A stretch of 64,000 bases of DNA, taken from positions 1-64,000 of the forward strand of contig KV918960.1 in the NCBI GenBank assembly GCA_002049455.2, read 5' to 3'. Shown one piece after another: positions 11,837 to 21,885 of this stretch. Source of the DNA: Porphyra umbilicalis. Lineage: Eukaryota > Rhodophyta > Bangiophyceae > Bangiales > Bangiaceae. Under the pieces are notes generated by a model. That model was not told the DNA's origin, did no database searches, and saw only the letters and a program-made list of their open reading frames with translations. Every line of letters starts with the position of its first letter. Positions within the stretch are counted from its first letter, which is position 1. The translations under genes and the position numbers were made by a program.

Positions 11837-12480
11837 TCACTCGATACGCAGAATGGCCCACGGGGTATGCCGCCCCGCGTGGAGGTCGTAGGTCGTGTCC
11901 GCGGGGACCCACGGGAGTTCCGCCAAGATGCCGTATGGGACCTCCACCCCGTTGCACCACGCGGGAGTCGACAGGTTCAAGCACGAGCGGGTCGCCGTGG
12001 CACAACTTAGGTACTCCGCTCGATAGCGGGCGACGAGGTGTCCTGTGAGCTCGCCCGGGTGGTTGTTGCGGGCGGTTGTCCACTGGGCCGTCGTGGGGTG
12101 TTTCTTGTCGGACGCCCCGATGACCGGGGAAGACGTCAAGATGTAGGCGAAGGTCGGCACGAACGGCGAGTCCCCGGGGGTGTCGTCCATGAAGCCGACG
12201 TAAGAACGACGGTGCCCCACGCCGCAGCTACGCCGCACCACGGTGATCGACGAAGCTCGGTCGTCGAGGGACGGTACGAGGGCGTGCGGCATGGCGGCAA
12301 TCTTTTTGGCGAACAGGTTGGAGTGGCGCACCGAGTCGATGCCCCGGGACGTCGCGTGGGCCAGCGTGTTCGCTACGCCCATGCGGGCCTCCTCGCGCTC
12401 CCATGCCGGCGCCCACGTCGACGGGTCGGACACCACGGGTAGGCGGCCTACGGCGGTCGAGGATACCATCTCCTCTTCTT
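11837..12480 (-). other. Antisense coding region beyond pol of element D
   Basis: Minus-strand open region of about 210 codons. Its protein-like part starts near 'EEEMVSSTAVGRLPVV' and includes 'WAPAWEREEARMGVANTLAH', 'NLFAKKIAAMPHALVPSLDD' and 'HLVARYRAEYLSC'. It reads towards pol, with its C-terminus on the pol side. Composition is balanced, unlike the Arg/Pro/Gly shadow frames elsewhere. No family recognised. It occupies the position that the antisense genes hold in elements A, B and C, but I see no convincing sequence match to them. Confidence 0.4.
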
Positions 12481-12499
12481 GTCGGCCATCGCGGAGGAC

Positions 12500-13589
12500 G
12501 ACGCAGACGCGGACACCTTGTTGTCGGGGGGGGGGGCTGCCGGGTCCTCGGCCCGACGAAGGTGGTGAGGGCAATCGCGCGATGGGGGAGGGGGGGGGGG
12601 GGGGGGAACCCCGAGCGCCCTCAGAAGCAAGAAGCAAGAAGCGACGGGCACCACGGGGGGGGGGTGGACGGCACGTCGTGGGGTGAGCGGAGGAACGAGT
12701 CGGCGAACACCGCGTCGCAACGAGCGCGGACGGGTGACGTCGCGGGGGGGGGCGCGGAGGAGTCCTGGAGTCGCGCGCCGGGGCGGGGAGAGACCGGGTT
12801 GTGCGTGTGGGCCCACGGGGAGGGGTGCGGCCAATGTGCGTTACGGGGGGTGCTGGGGCCGCGGGCCACCAGTGCGAGCCGCGCGCCACGCCACGCCGGT
12901 GTGGCGTGGGGCCAATTCTGTCCGCGGGCAGACCTCGACAACGCCTCTGGGGCGAGGATCGGGGGGGGGGGGGGGGTGGCGGTTGTGGCCGGCACCCGGC
13001 CAGGAGGCCGGGCCGGAACCCCCTCCGCAGGAGTCGTCGTGGGTCGGGCAGGGACGCCACGTCACGCGACGAGGGGGCCGTGTGGCGGTCGGGGGTCTTA
13101 CACTTGTACGGGGCGTGGCCCCTTAGCTGTGTACAGCACACCCCCGGGGGCGGTCCCAAAATATCCCGATCCGGGCCAGCAAGGGAATGATATGTCCAGA
13201 TCTCGGGGAGATCGGATTCGGTAGGGGGCGGGGCTTTTCCCCAGTGGTTTTCGCAACCCCCCTACTACTTGTTTGAAAATTTCTCTTTGAAGGGATTTAT
13301 CTGTTTGGCGCATTTGGGGTGGCTACTTTGGCCGCCGGCGTTCGGGTTGGGAAGGGGTTTATTGACAGCGGGGACGCCGTCCCCGTCGCCGTTTGATAAA
13401 AACAACAGTGCTTTGGACTACGATTCCCCCCTGGGCGTTGCCGTGATCCTCTCCGCCCGTTGGGGAAAGGCTGGGCTGTGGGTCGATTTCCGGGGAAGAT
13501 CCTTCGACGGACCGAGCTGATAAAGAGGTCACTTCTGCCAGACGACGTACCAACGTGGTGGTGCTGAGGACAGCTACAGCGACCACCGC
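12500..13589. other. Very GC-rich stretch with long G runs, no gene supported
   Basis: Contains G runs of 17 (12590-12606) and 16 (12961-12976). Open frames here are low-complexity. The missing 3' LTR of element D might have lain here, but I find no match to 7240-7518. A short AT-richer patch lies at 13260-13310. Confidence 0.5.
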
Positions 13590-14135
13590 TTGATCGCCGC
13601 CGGCCCCGCCGGCGCCGCCTGCGGAGTCACCCGCCGCCTTCCCCGCCGCGGCTACCGCCGGATCGCCACCGGCACCGCCCGCCGACGCCCACCGAGTCAC
13701 CCGCCTCCCCTGCCGCGACCACCGCCGGATCGCCACCGGCTCCGCCTGTCGATTCGCTCGCGGCCTCTCCGGCAAGTGCCACCACCGGATCACCGTCGGC
13801 GCCGCACACCGAGTCACCTGCCTCCCCCGCCGCGACCACCACCGGATCGCCGCCGGCCCCGCCTGCCGAGTCGCTTGCGGCCTCCCCGGCCACGGTAACC
13901 ACCGGATCGGAGTTGGCGCCGCGGACCGAGTCGCGGGCCGCCTCCCCTGCCGTGACGAACACCGGATCGCCGCCGGCGCCGCCTACCGAGTCGCCCGCCC
14001 CCGCCCCGGTCCTCACAGCGCTGCCAGCATTCGTGCAGGGCCAGAAACGGGGGCGGTCTCTGCTCAACCCCCCATTTCCTCGCCGTGTTCGAGGGGGAGA
14101 TCCCGCGAGCTCCCTCACGACATACAGACTTATCC
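13590..14135 (+). repeat. Left arm of long inverted repeat: proline-rich minisatellite plus conserved tail
   Basis: About seven diverged units of roughly 50-63 bp, each with an ACCGGATC core, encode Ser/Pro/Ala/Thr-rich repeats such as 'TTGSPPAPPTES'. A non-repetitive tail reads 'LPAFVQGQKRGRSLLNP' and 'RGGDPASSL'. The arm is repeated in inverted orientation at 15233-15800; the tail is the best-conserved part. Whether it is coding is unknown; a secreted or gag-like proline-rich protein is possible but unproven. Confidence 0.7.
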
Positions 14136-15232
14136 CGATCTCTAGTTTGCCATGGAGTTGACAGGGCAATTCAGAAAAAAACATCGAGCACTGATGTACT
14201 AATGACGAACGATTTGCGTTCAAGAACAAGAAATCGGAGTTCAAAAACGAGAAATAGCCGCCAAAAATGTGAAGAAATATTCTGGTAGTGCAATTGTGGG
14301 ATTATACGGCCAATCACAATGCTCATAGAGAACGGTTACACGAAGAAGTACATGATGATGAGCGACTTGTTCAAGGATGCTTAGTGTTTGAAATATTCTC
14401 AAGACCGTTTTTGAGCACCTGACTATTCTTGAGATCATTTCTATGAATGCTCTGTGGTCCTTCATTGTGGAGTGCTCGCGAATGACTGCTGCAGCGGGAA
14501 ACGGACGCGGTTGCAAACAGTTTGTCAGGCACGGCGACTCTTGTGGGCGAGACGACACACGTGAGGCCGCGACGGTCGCGACTGTTCAACCCACTATCCG
14601 CCATCCCCCAGCCCGACAGTCCGCCATCCCTTCGCCCCAAATTTGGCTTTGCCCCACCCCGCCGCGCCTCCGCTCCCCCGCATATCCCCCCTCATAATCC
14701 GCCGCTGCCCTACAGGCGCAGCCGCTCTGTCCTGCCTCCTCCCCAACCAACGCCTCTTTTCCTTCCTCCGCCTCCCTCCGGTTTTGGCGGCGCGCTACCC
14801 TCAACCCCCCTCCCCCCCGGCCCCCCAACCCACCATGGGCGGCGGCGGCGGCACAGTCGGCGGCGCCTCCTTCCCCCCCTCGCGGCCCCCCCCCCGCACG
14901 GTTCGTCGTTCATTTCGACGTGCGGCTGGCCCGCCGCAGGGCCGCCGCCCCGAGGTAGGTGGCCGCCCGTGTCGCAGCCGTTGGCGCTGCGGAGCTCGCC
15001 CTTGTCTGAAGAGGGCGACTGTACATGGCCGCCGCCGACGCGGACCTGGCGCCGCGCGTCGTCGACGTGCGCATGGGCGACATTGCGGACAAAAATGACC
15101 TGGGGAGGCGGGTGGGTGCGGTGAAGGGGTGGGGGGGGGGGGTGCCGCGTTCAATGCGCTTTGCAGATGCGGACCTCCACGTGCACACGTACGTGCTGGA
15201 GAGGGGTTCCGGCTTAAGGGGGGTTCCGCCAC
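14136..15232. other. Spacer between inverted minisatellite arms, no gene supported
   Basis: The left third is AT-richer (about 14160-14460) and has no protein-like frame. The right two-thirds are C-rich, with long Pro/Arg frames that look fortuitous. Confidence 0.5.
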
Positions 15233-15800
15233 GATAAATCTGTATGTCTTGAGGGAGCTCGCGGGATCTCCCCCTCGATCATGGCGAGGAAGTGAGGGGT
15301 TGAGCAGAGGCCGCCCCCGTTTCTGGCCCTGCACGAATGCTGGCAGCGCTGAGAGGACGGTGGGGGTGGCGGGCGACTCGGTAGGCGGCGCCAGCGGCGA
15401 TCCGGTGTTCGTCACGGCAGGGGAGGCGGCCCGCAACTCGGTGGGCCGTGCCGACGTTGATCCGGTGGTTGCCGTGGCCGAAGATGCCGTGATCGACTCG
15501 ACAGGCGGGGCCGGTGGCGATCCGGTGGTGGTCGCCGCGGAGAAGGCAGGTGACACGGCGGGCGTCGGCGGGCGGCGCCGGTGGCGCTTTTGCGGTTGCT
15601 GCGGCGGAAATGGCTGCAGGTGACTTGGCGGGCGGCGCCGGCGGGGCCGGAGGCGATCCGGTGCTGATCGCGGCGGCGCAGGTTCGGGGTGAATGGCGGG
15701 TATCGGCGGCCGGCGCCGGCGGCGATCCGGTGGTGGTCGCGGCGGGGGGGGTGGCGGTAGCTTCCGCGGGCGGCGTCTGCGGCGATCCAGTGAAGGTCAA
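15233..15800 (-). repeat. Right arm of long inverted repeat: proline-rich minisatellite plus conserved tail
   Basis: Reverse-complement counterpart of 13590-14135. Read on the minus strand it encodes the same repeats followed by 'LPAFVQGQKRGRPLLNP' and 'RGGDPASSLKTYRF'. Identity over the 190-bp tail looks above 90% by eye; the repeat units have diverged more. Confidence 0.7.
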
Positions 15801-17700
15801 CGCTGGGGTGAAGAGGAGTCCAGCAGGGGCTCGGTACGTTCAAGCGGCTGGTGTGGGCCAGCCTCATTGCATGACTGTGGCGACTGTAGCATGCCGGTGC
15901 CATCTCGACTGCATCTGAGTCTTGTGTTGTCATATGGACAGCAACCCACATGCATTGGGGCTCCGTCATGACGCCCATATCAGTCCTCAATCAATGTGTC
16001 TCCCGACCTGACTCCCTCCTTGCTGGTTGCTTGCAACCGCGCAGTGGGTTCGTGATTGGACGTGTGTGCGGCCGCCGCTGCCGCCGCCGTCTCCTCCGCC
16101 GCCTGAGCGTCGGTGTACGGGGAGGTGGAGCCTGCCCGCGGGTGCGCGTGTGGATTTTGGGGGCGGGGGGAGGGGCGGGGCGTGACGCCACGGCCAGCCC
16201 AGGCGGGGGGGGGATCGCGACCTGGTGATTCTGGTGATCGCACGAACTGACGCCTCCCCTGCTTTCTATTCTTTTCTTGCTACTCTTGGCTGCCTGTGAT
16301 GGTTCCGTTTGTGTGGACGCCATGGTAAAATGACGCCCGCACCTTCGGCGGATGTGTTGACGGAGATGCAGTGCAGATGCATTATAAATGCAGCTTAATC
16401 TATTCGACTTGGCCCGTTGCCGGCCCCAACTCGCCCGAAGCCCCAGCACCGCAGTTCAGAAGCAGCCACGGTTGTGCTCCCGGACACGACAGTGTCAGGG
16501 CGGTGGGCTCTGTGTCTGTGTCGGTGTGTCTGACCTCACGACACGGGTGCCAGACACAGATGGCAGCTAATACCAGGCTGTCAAGTGGCCTGCCTGGAAG
16601 GCAGCCCGTGTCAAGTGGCGATAACTTTATGCAAGTGCCAGTAAGTAACGGTAAGCTCCATCCGTGACGAGATAACCGACGGATGAAAGAACAAGAATGA
16701 GCCAGCGATCAAGGCTTGAATGAAGTAGGAAATATATGAATCAAAATTTTCATCCCCCCGCCGCAGCTGGTTAAACGGATGACATTGCTTTGCAAAGAAT
16801 CCATGCATCTGGACTCACATATGACGACATCTGCAGGCCTGTCGTGCGAAGCTTCCGAAAATGCGATGGTCTGCGAAATGCAGCCGAAGTGCATTGAGAT
16901 GCGGCTGAGATGCGATGGGCGCGAGTGTCGACGATGTTCTTGCTGACATTGTACTGCATTATATGACATTGGGTGACGGCGCACCCGTCACGCCTCATTC
17001 ATGAGTGGAAGCCTTTCGGGTCCTCGCCTCATTAAAGTCCTGAATCACTGCCAAGCGTGTGATGGAAATGCTCTCAGACGGCCTCAAAGGCCCTTTTTCT
17101 GAGGCTCGCGCACAGGCTTAGTCATTCGGGAGTTTCTTGGCAGTGAGAGCTGTTCAACCCAGAGTCCTGGTGGCATTAAAGACGCCTATCCTCGCCGTCC
17201 GTCTCTTTGGTGGCGTCGAGCAGGCACACCTGCGTGATTGGCGATTGTTAGACCACAGGGGCCACGAATCATCTGCAATCAGTCCTGCACGGACTCGGTT
17301 TACTTCCTGTGGCCCCCCAGCACGTGCTCAAACAACATTCCTCATGTTAGTTTCCAGGCTCAGCGACGCTCACTTGGGCCACTGGACGCACTGGGGTGGA
17401 GTGAGGACCCACCCTAACGCTTGAGATGCAGTTGAAATGATTTTCTAACCGGATCGGAGAACTCCAGCCGACACAGTTGTTGCAGATGGCCGGATGGTTG
17501 CACGAATTTTCCTGCCTTTGGTATCATTCTGGACTGCCCTAAGGTCAGGTTGGCGGCCAAGTCCTCACGCTCTCAGTTTTGGAATCGACCGGTCGCGGCC
17601 GAGGACATTGCAGCAGAGAAATGACATATACGGGCACGAAAATGAAGACAAGATGCATACATGTATTTCTTAGAGCACGTTGAGAGCCGTCCCAATGTCG
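15801..17700. other. Intergenic, no gene supported
   Basis: Mixed composition without protein-like open frames. Short GAGATGC/GATGCAG motifs recur at about 16355-16400, 16870-16920, 17420 and 17710-17755, too loosely to call an array. Confidence 0.5.
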
Positions 17701-17739
17701 TATACAGCGCTCGAGATGCGGTGCGATGCAGAAAGTGAC

Positions 17740-18430
17740 ATCCAGATGCAGGTGGGTGCGGCTGCCGAAGATAGTTGTGCGTTTTGTTCGACAGAAGAAG
17801 AAACATGTTCCGCGGTACGATCGGCAAATGCTGACACGGCAAAGTCGCCGACAAGCCGGGCTCACAGCCGTGGCCAACATCGTCATGGACCCCACGTGGA
17901 TACCCACTCTCCAACATGTCCATGTCACCGGTGACGGAGTTATCCATGCAAATGTCTCATGGGCGGAATTCAGTACCAACGCCGCGAGTAAGGAAGTAAT
18001 TCATGTTGCGTGGTTTGAGGCGACCCTGCCTTGCATGACGCGCAATTTTTCGTATGACCCCCAACTTGCCTTGCGGGGCTTCCCTCGGCTGAGCCATGAA
18101 TACGGCCCGTACACATATGTGTGGCCAAATTACGCGCAAGCGACACTGGTCGGCAGCGATCCCTTCGTTCCAGTGCTCCCGAACGGGTCTCTCGTCCCCC
18201 CGGTACAGCACTTGGACTCGATCCTTCGTCGCCTGTTGACAACCACAGAGGAAGCGACCGTGGTCATTCCGCCATGGACAAACACCAGTTGGAACGCTAA
18301 CGCCTTGCGCACATGTGTCAAGCACCAAGTACGATTATCAGCAGATGCAAGGGATACGAATCCCACACCATAGGCCGTGCTGGCCTGCCACTTTATTCAT
18401 CGCCATAATGAGTATCAGGAAGCTGAGAAG
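17740..18430 (+). other. Element A: chromodomain end and post-chromodomain module
   Basis: Starts with 'VVRFVRQKKKHVPRY', the end of a chromodomain region, and continues with a module of about 190 residues that contains 'WIPTLQHVHVTGDG', 'YGPYTYVW', 'VPPVQHLDSILRRL' and 'TTEEATVVIPPWTNTSW'. The same module follows pol in element B at 24590-23987. The hydrophobic 'VVIPPWTNTSW' patch is reminiscent of the 'VPxWPxQPW' segment downstream of RNase H in DIRS-type elements, but I would not assign homology on that alone. Confidence 0.6.
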
Positions 18431-18444
18431 TAGACAACATCATG

Positions 18445-19045
18445 TCAGAGGACAAACACCAACAAAACGGCCCCCGAGGAAGACGGCCATCGGCCAATTG
18501 CGCAATAAGCTGCAAAACGAGTTGGCCGCCCCCTCCAAGGTCTCGGTTTTACGCACGGGGATCAACAGTCAGTTGGTTTACACTAAGCGATGGAACAGGT
18601 GCAAAGGCACTGGGTTGCGAACGACATTGCTGCAAAACGATAAGACCTCGTAGACACGGCGCTGAGGCCCTTCGTTCCCATTGAACCGGTCCCCACCGAC
18701 CTCGGGCACGCGGTCACCAACTTGGTTGGGTGTCCCAGACTCGGCCAACCAGTCAACGAATCCCGGTTGCGCCTCGTACCGCGTCTGAATACGCCCGGTC
18801 TGCAAGAGAGCGCGGTTGTGGACGCAAGCGTCGTAAAGACTGTAGCCGGCAATTGCCGGGATCCCGTCGACCACCTCGACAGGGCCTCTATCTGCATAGT
18901 ACGAGCCGCAAGGCTGGAGCTGGTACAACATCTGCAGGTCCGTGAAGCGATCCACCTGTGGTCTCACGCCCACGACGGCGTGAGCCACATGCGCATCGTC
19001 GATCAGGTTGCCGTCGTCCACCCCCATAGCGGCGATGTCGATCAT
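18445..19045 (-). other. Element A: partial antisense accessory gene
   Basis: Minus-strand homologue of the plus-strand region 21886-22500 in element B. Shared segments include 'GSYYADRGPVEVVDGIPA', 'EGPQRRVYEV.SFC' and 'PLHLFHRLV'. Only the N-terminal half is recognisable. As in B, its C-terminal side faces the end of pol, so the two genes converge. Confidence 0.65.
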
Positions 19046-19074
19046 GATGTTGAGCGCCCCGGGTCTAATCCTTT

Positions 19075-19335
19075 GCTGCCGGGCACGCCGCCCGCGCCGC
19101 CGGCCTTGCCGCCATTTCGTCGCCGCCGCCGGGCACTTCGCCCGCGCCGCCGAGATAGCCGCCTTTGCGTCGCCGCCGCCGGGCACGTCGCCCGCGCCGC
19201 CGGCCTTTCCGCCCCTGCACCTTGCCGACATTGCGCCTTGCCGCCGGCGAGCCACTTGCGCCGCCGGTCTTGTCGCCCTTGGGTCGCCGCCGCCATGCAC
19301 ATGGCCCGCGCCGCCAACCTTGCCGCCGTGGCACG
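19075..19335 (-). repeat. Element A: GC-rich tandem repeat upstream of the antisense gene
   Basis: Short repeats built on GCCGCCGG/CCTTGCCGCC and GCCGCCGCCGGGCAC. They correspond in position and flavour to the array at 21590-21856 in element B, so the repeat is an ancestral part of this family. Confidence 0.6.
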
Positions 19336-19974
19336 CCGCCTCCATCGCCGGGAAGGTCGCCTTCGGCTGCCCCGCTCCCCCCCCCCCCCCTTCCGCGCAC
19401 CGCTGCACAACTCAACCTTGCGGTTGCCCACCTCGCAGTAGAGTGCCCATACTCAAGCATAGCCGTTAGGCAATATCCTGTGCAGTAGCATCATGACACG
19501 GGGACGCCGCGTGTCGTGAGCCGCCGCTTCCCAAGTGCCAGGCACGGCGTGCACCGGCCGCGGGGTGCGCACCCCTTCGTGACCACGGGACCACGTGACG
19601 GCTTTCGCCTGGTCGCCGGGGTAGAAATCCCTCGACAAAGCTAACGCCACACGGCACCGACGACGGTCACCTCAGCACATGATGCGCAACGCGCTGCCAC
19701 TAACACAGGTCCTGAACCCGGCCCCCGCATCGGCACGGGCACCCACGCACACACATGCGTGGAACCGCCTTTGCGGATATGCTTGGGCCCGAGCGTCGAT
19801 CTGACCCCCTGAGCAAGCTGTTCGCCACACACGCACGCGTGTGCGTCGTCGAAAAATGGCGGCTCACGCCGGCGAACCGCCCCCCTCCCCGATCGCGACG
19901 GATCGGCGACCCTCCACTACTCTCGCCGCCCGGGCAGTTCTGCCCGGGCGGGCTCTTGAAGGTCCTCGACCACC

Positions 19975-20310
19975 TGGCCGGGTGTCACCATTCTTGGATC
20001 CCACGTACTGTCCGAATTGGCCTATGCCATGCCCTTTGGGAGGTTACTTTCGCACTGTTCATTTTTCATGGTTTGTTTGCTTGCCTGTCCGATCTGTCGG
20101 CCGGCACTCGTTGCGATAGCTTGTGATCGGACGGCCGATCGACCAGTGCCCTTCGTTGTACGAAAACACCATGGGTCCGGGGTCGCCGTCGTGGGCAACA
20201 CCCTGCTCCCCATCGGATGCCATTCAACAACAGGTGCTTCTTCTTCGCCGCGCCGGCAGTAAAACTCGCTTTATAGCTTGCCTACAATCGGTCCCAGTAC
20301 AATTGTCATT
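19975..20310 (+). repeat. Element A: LTR-like end
   Basis: Strong but diverged reverse-complement match to the element B LTR at 20408-20801; both share GTCCGGGGTCGCCGTCGTGG and 'AACTCGCTTTAT'. The orientation fits the 3' LTR of a plus-oriented element. Confidence 0.7.
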
Positions 20311-20407
20311 GAACAGAAAAAAATATTGCAACAGGCAGCTTGCACTGTGCCAAAAAAAAACGGATAAGTCGGCGACCAACACTGAGTTCTGCTGAATGGA
20401 ACATTTT

Positions 20408-20801
20408 TGTCGTATTAATAACGTTAGTTCAATCACCAGTGTACTGAGACCGACCGTAGCCAAGCAATAAAGCGAGTTCTGTCACCATGGCGGTGAGGAA
20501 AAAAGACCTTTTGTTGAAGGGCATCCGATAGGGAGCCGGGTTGCGCCCACGACGGCGACCCCGGACCCACGGTGGTTTAATACAAACAACGGCACTGGTC
20601 GATCGACCATCCGATCAAGCGATCGTAATGAGTGCCGGCAGAGTGATAAGACAGGCAAGCAAACAAACAATAAAAAACGAACAATGCGGCAGTAATCCCC
20701 TAAAGGGCTTGCCGCAAGCCGAGTCACACAAATCCGTGGATTCAGGCAGTCAACGGGGCTACTTGTGGCCAATTGCCAATTGGGAGCAGAGATATGCTAC
20801 A
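20408..20801 (-). repeat. 3' LTR of element B
   Basis: 394 bp, TG...CA on either strand; plus-strand ends are TGTCGTATTAATAACG and GATATGCTACA. Same length as the partner at 30333-30726. Confidence 0.85.
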
Positions 20802-21589
20802 TACCTCCAACGCGAGATTCGAACCGTCCTGGTGCGATCCGAGGATGGTGAAACCCGATTGGGTGATCGCGGCCTCTTACGGGCCCGCGCGGGCGCAACC
20901 GCGCAGGCGGCGGGAGCCGTTGGGGGCGCGCCGCCGAGTCCCGATTGGGGGGAGGTGGCGGTTCGCCGTCGTCGGTCGCGACCGTCCGGCCACGCACGCG
21001 TGGGCGTGGGTGGCGGGCAGCTGACGCTGCGGGTCCGACCGGCGCCTGCGCGTACGCGCGCCCGCGCAGGCGAGTCGGCGTCGGCGTGGGCGTGGGGGCC
21101 AGGCGGCCGGTTGACAGGCGACGAGCGTCGGGGTTAAGACCTGTTGATGCGCAGGTGCGTTGTGCAACACGTGTTGGAACGACCGTCGTCGGGGCCGAGT
21201 GGCGCCTCCTTCGTCGGGTTTTTGACTACCCCGACGACTCGGCGAAAGCCGGGACGCGGGCCCGTGTTACCGAGAGTGGGGGTGGGGTTCACACCTCAAG
21301 GCCGGTTACCACCGAGGCGTGCGCGTGGTGCAACACTGGCTGGGTGGTCGTCGTCGTGCCGGCAGGCGCCGACCTCGTCGGGGTGCTGACTCCCTTGGCG
21401 ACGGGGCGAAAGCCGCGGTGCGGGTCCGCGTTGTGTGAGCACGGGGCCATCCCGTGTCGTCCTGCTCACGCACAGGGCGCGGCCTAACGGCAAGGTTGAG
21501 TAGGGGTGCGCCGCCGCGAGGTGGCACACCGCGAGGTGGTGGACCCGGTGAGTGTGGGTTTGCGCTGGGTGGGGGGGGCGGCGCGCACG

Positions 21590-21856
21590 GCGGCAAGCGC
21601 GGCAAGCCCGGCGGCAACGGCGGCAAGGGCGGCAAGCGCAGCATCGGCGGCACGCGCGGCAAGCCCGGCGGCGACGGCGGCAAGGGCGGCAAGCGCTGCG
21701 TCGTCGGCAAGGGCGGCAAGCCCGGCGGCGACGGCGGCAAGGACGGCAAGCGCTGCGTCGGCGACGGCAGGCGCGGCAAGCCCGGCGGCGACGGCGGCAA
21801 GGGCGGCAAGCGCTTCGTCGGCGACGGCAAGCGCGGCAAGCCCGGCGGCGACAGCT
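21590..21856 (+). repeat. Tandem GGCAAGCCCGGCGGC array upstream of the antisense gene
   Basis: About seven units of roughly 36-39 bp with GGCAAGCCCGGCGGCGACGG and CGGCAAGGGCGGCAAGCGC. Frames through it give Lys/Gly- or Ala/Arg-rich peptides. It ends 30 bp before the ATG of the antisense accessory gene. A counterpart exists in element A. Confidence 0.8.
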
Positions 21857-21885
21857 AGGGTAATCACCCCCGAACGGCCAACGCT

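Larger units (their letters stand above)
7240..12500 (+). mobile_element. Ty3/gypsy LTR retrotransposon D, fossil, incomplete
   Basis: A plus-strand Ty3/gypsy copy. In order: an LTR-like 5' part with a primer-binding site at about 7521, retroviral-type protease, reverse transcriptase, RNase H, integrase and a chromodomain-like tail. An antisense coding region lies beyond pol. I recognise no gag and no 3' LTR, so both outer limits are approximate. It is broken at several points (about four or more) and is the oldest-looking of the gypsy copies here. Confidence 0.8.
17726..20310 (+). mobile_element. Ty3/gypsy element A, fossil, 3' part only
   Basis: Plus-oriented remnant of the same family as element B. 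It holds the pol tail with its post-chromodomain module, part of the antisense accessory gene, the tandem repeat upstream of that gene, and an LTR-like end. Everything upstream of the chromodomain end is missing. It is more diverged than B, so probably older, and is broken at several points. Its LTR ends about 100 bp before the LTR of element B. Confidence 0.75.

Noticed and set aside
20803-20885. tRNA-like sequence on the minus strand next to the element B LTR (GGTTCGAATCTCGCG)
   Set aside because: The T-loop consensus is present, but the T-stem does not pair and no acceptor partner is found. At best it is a decayed tRNA-like stretch or chance.
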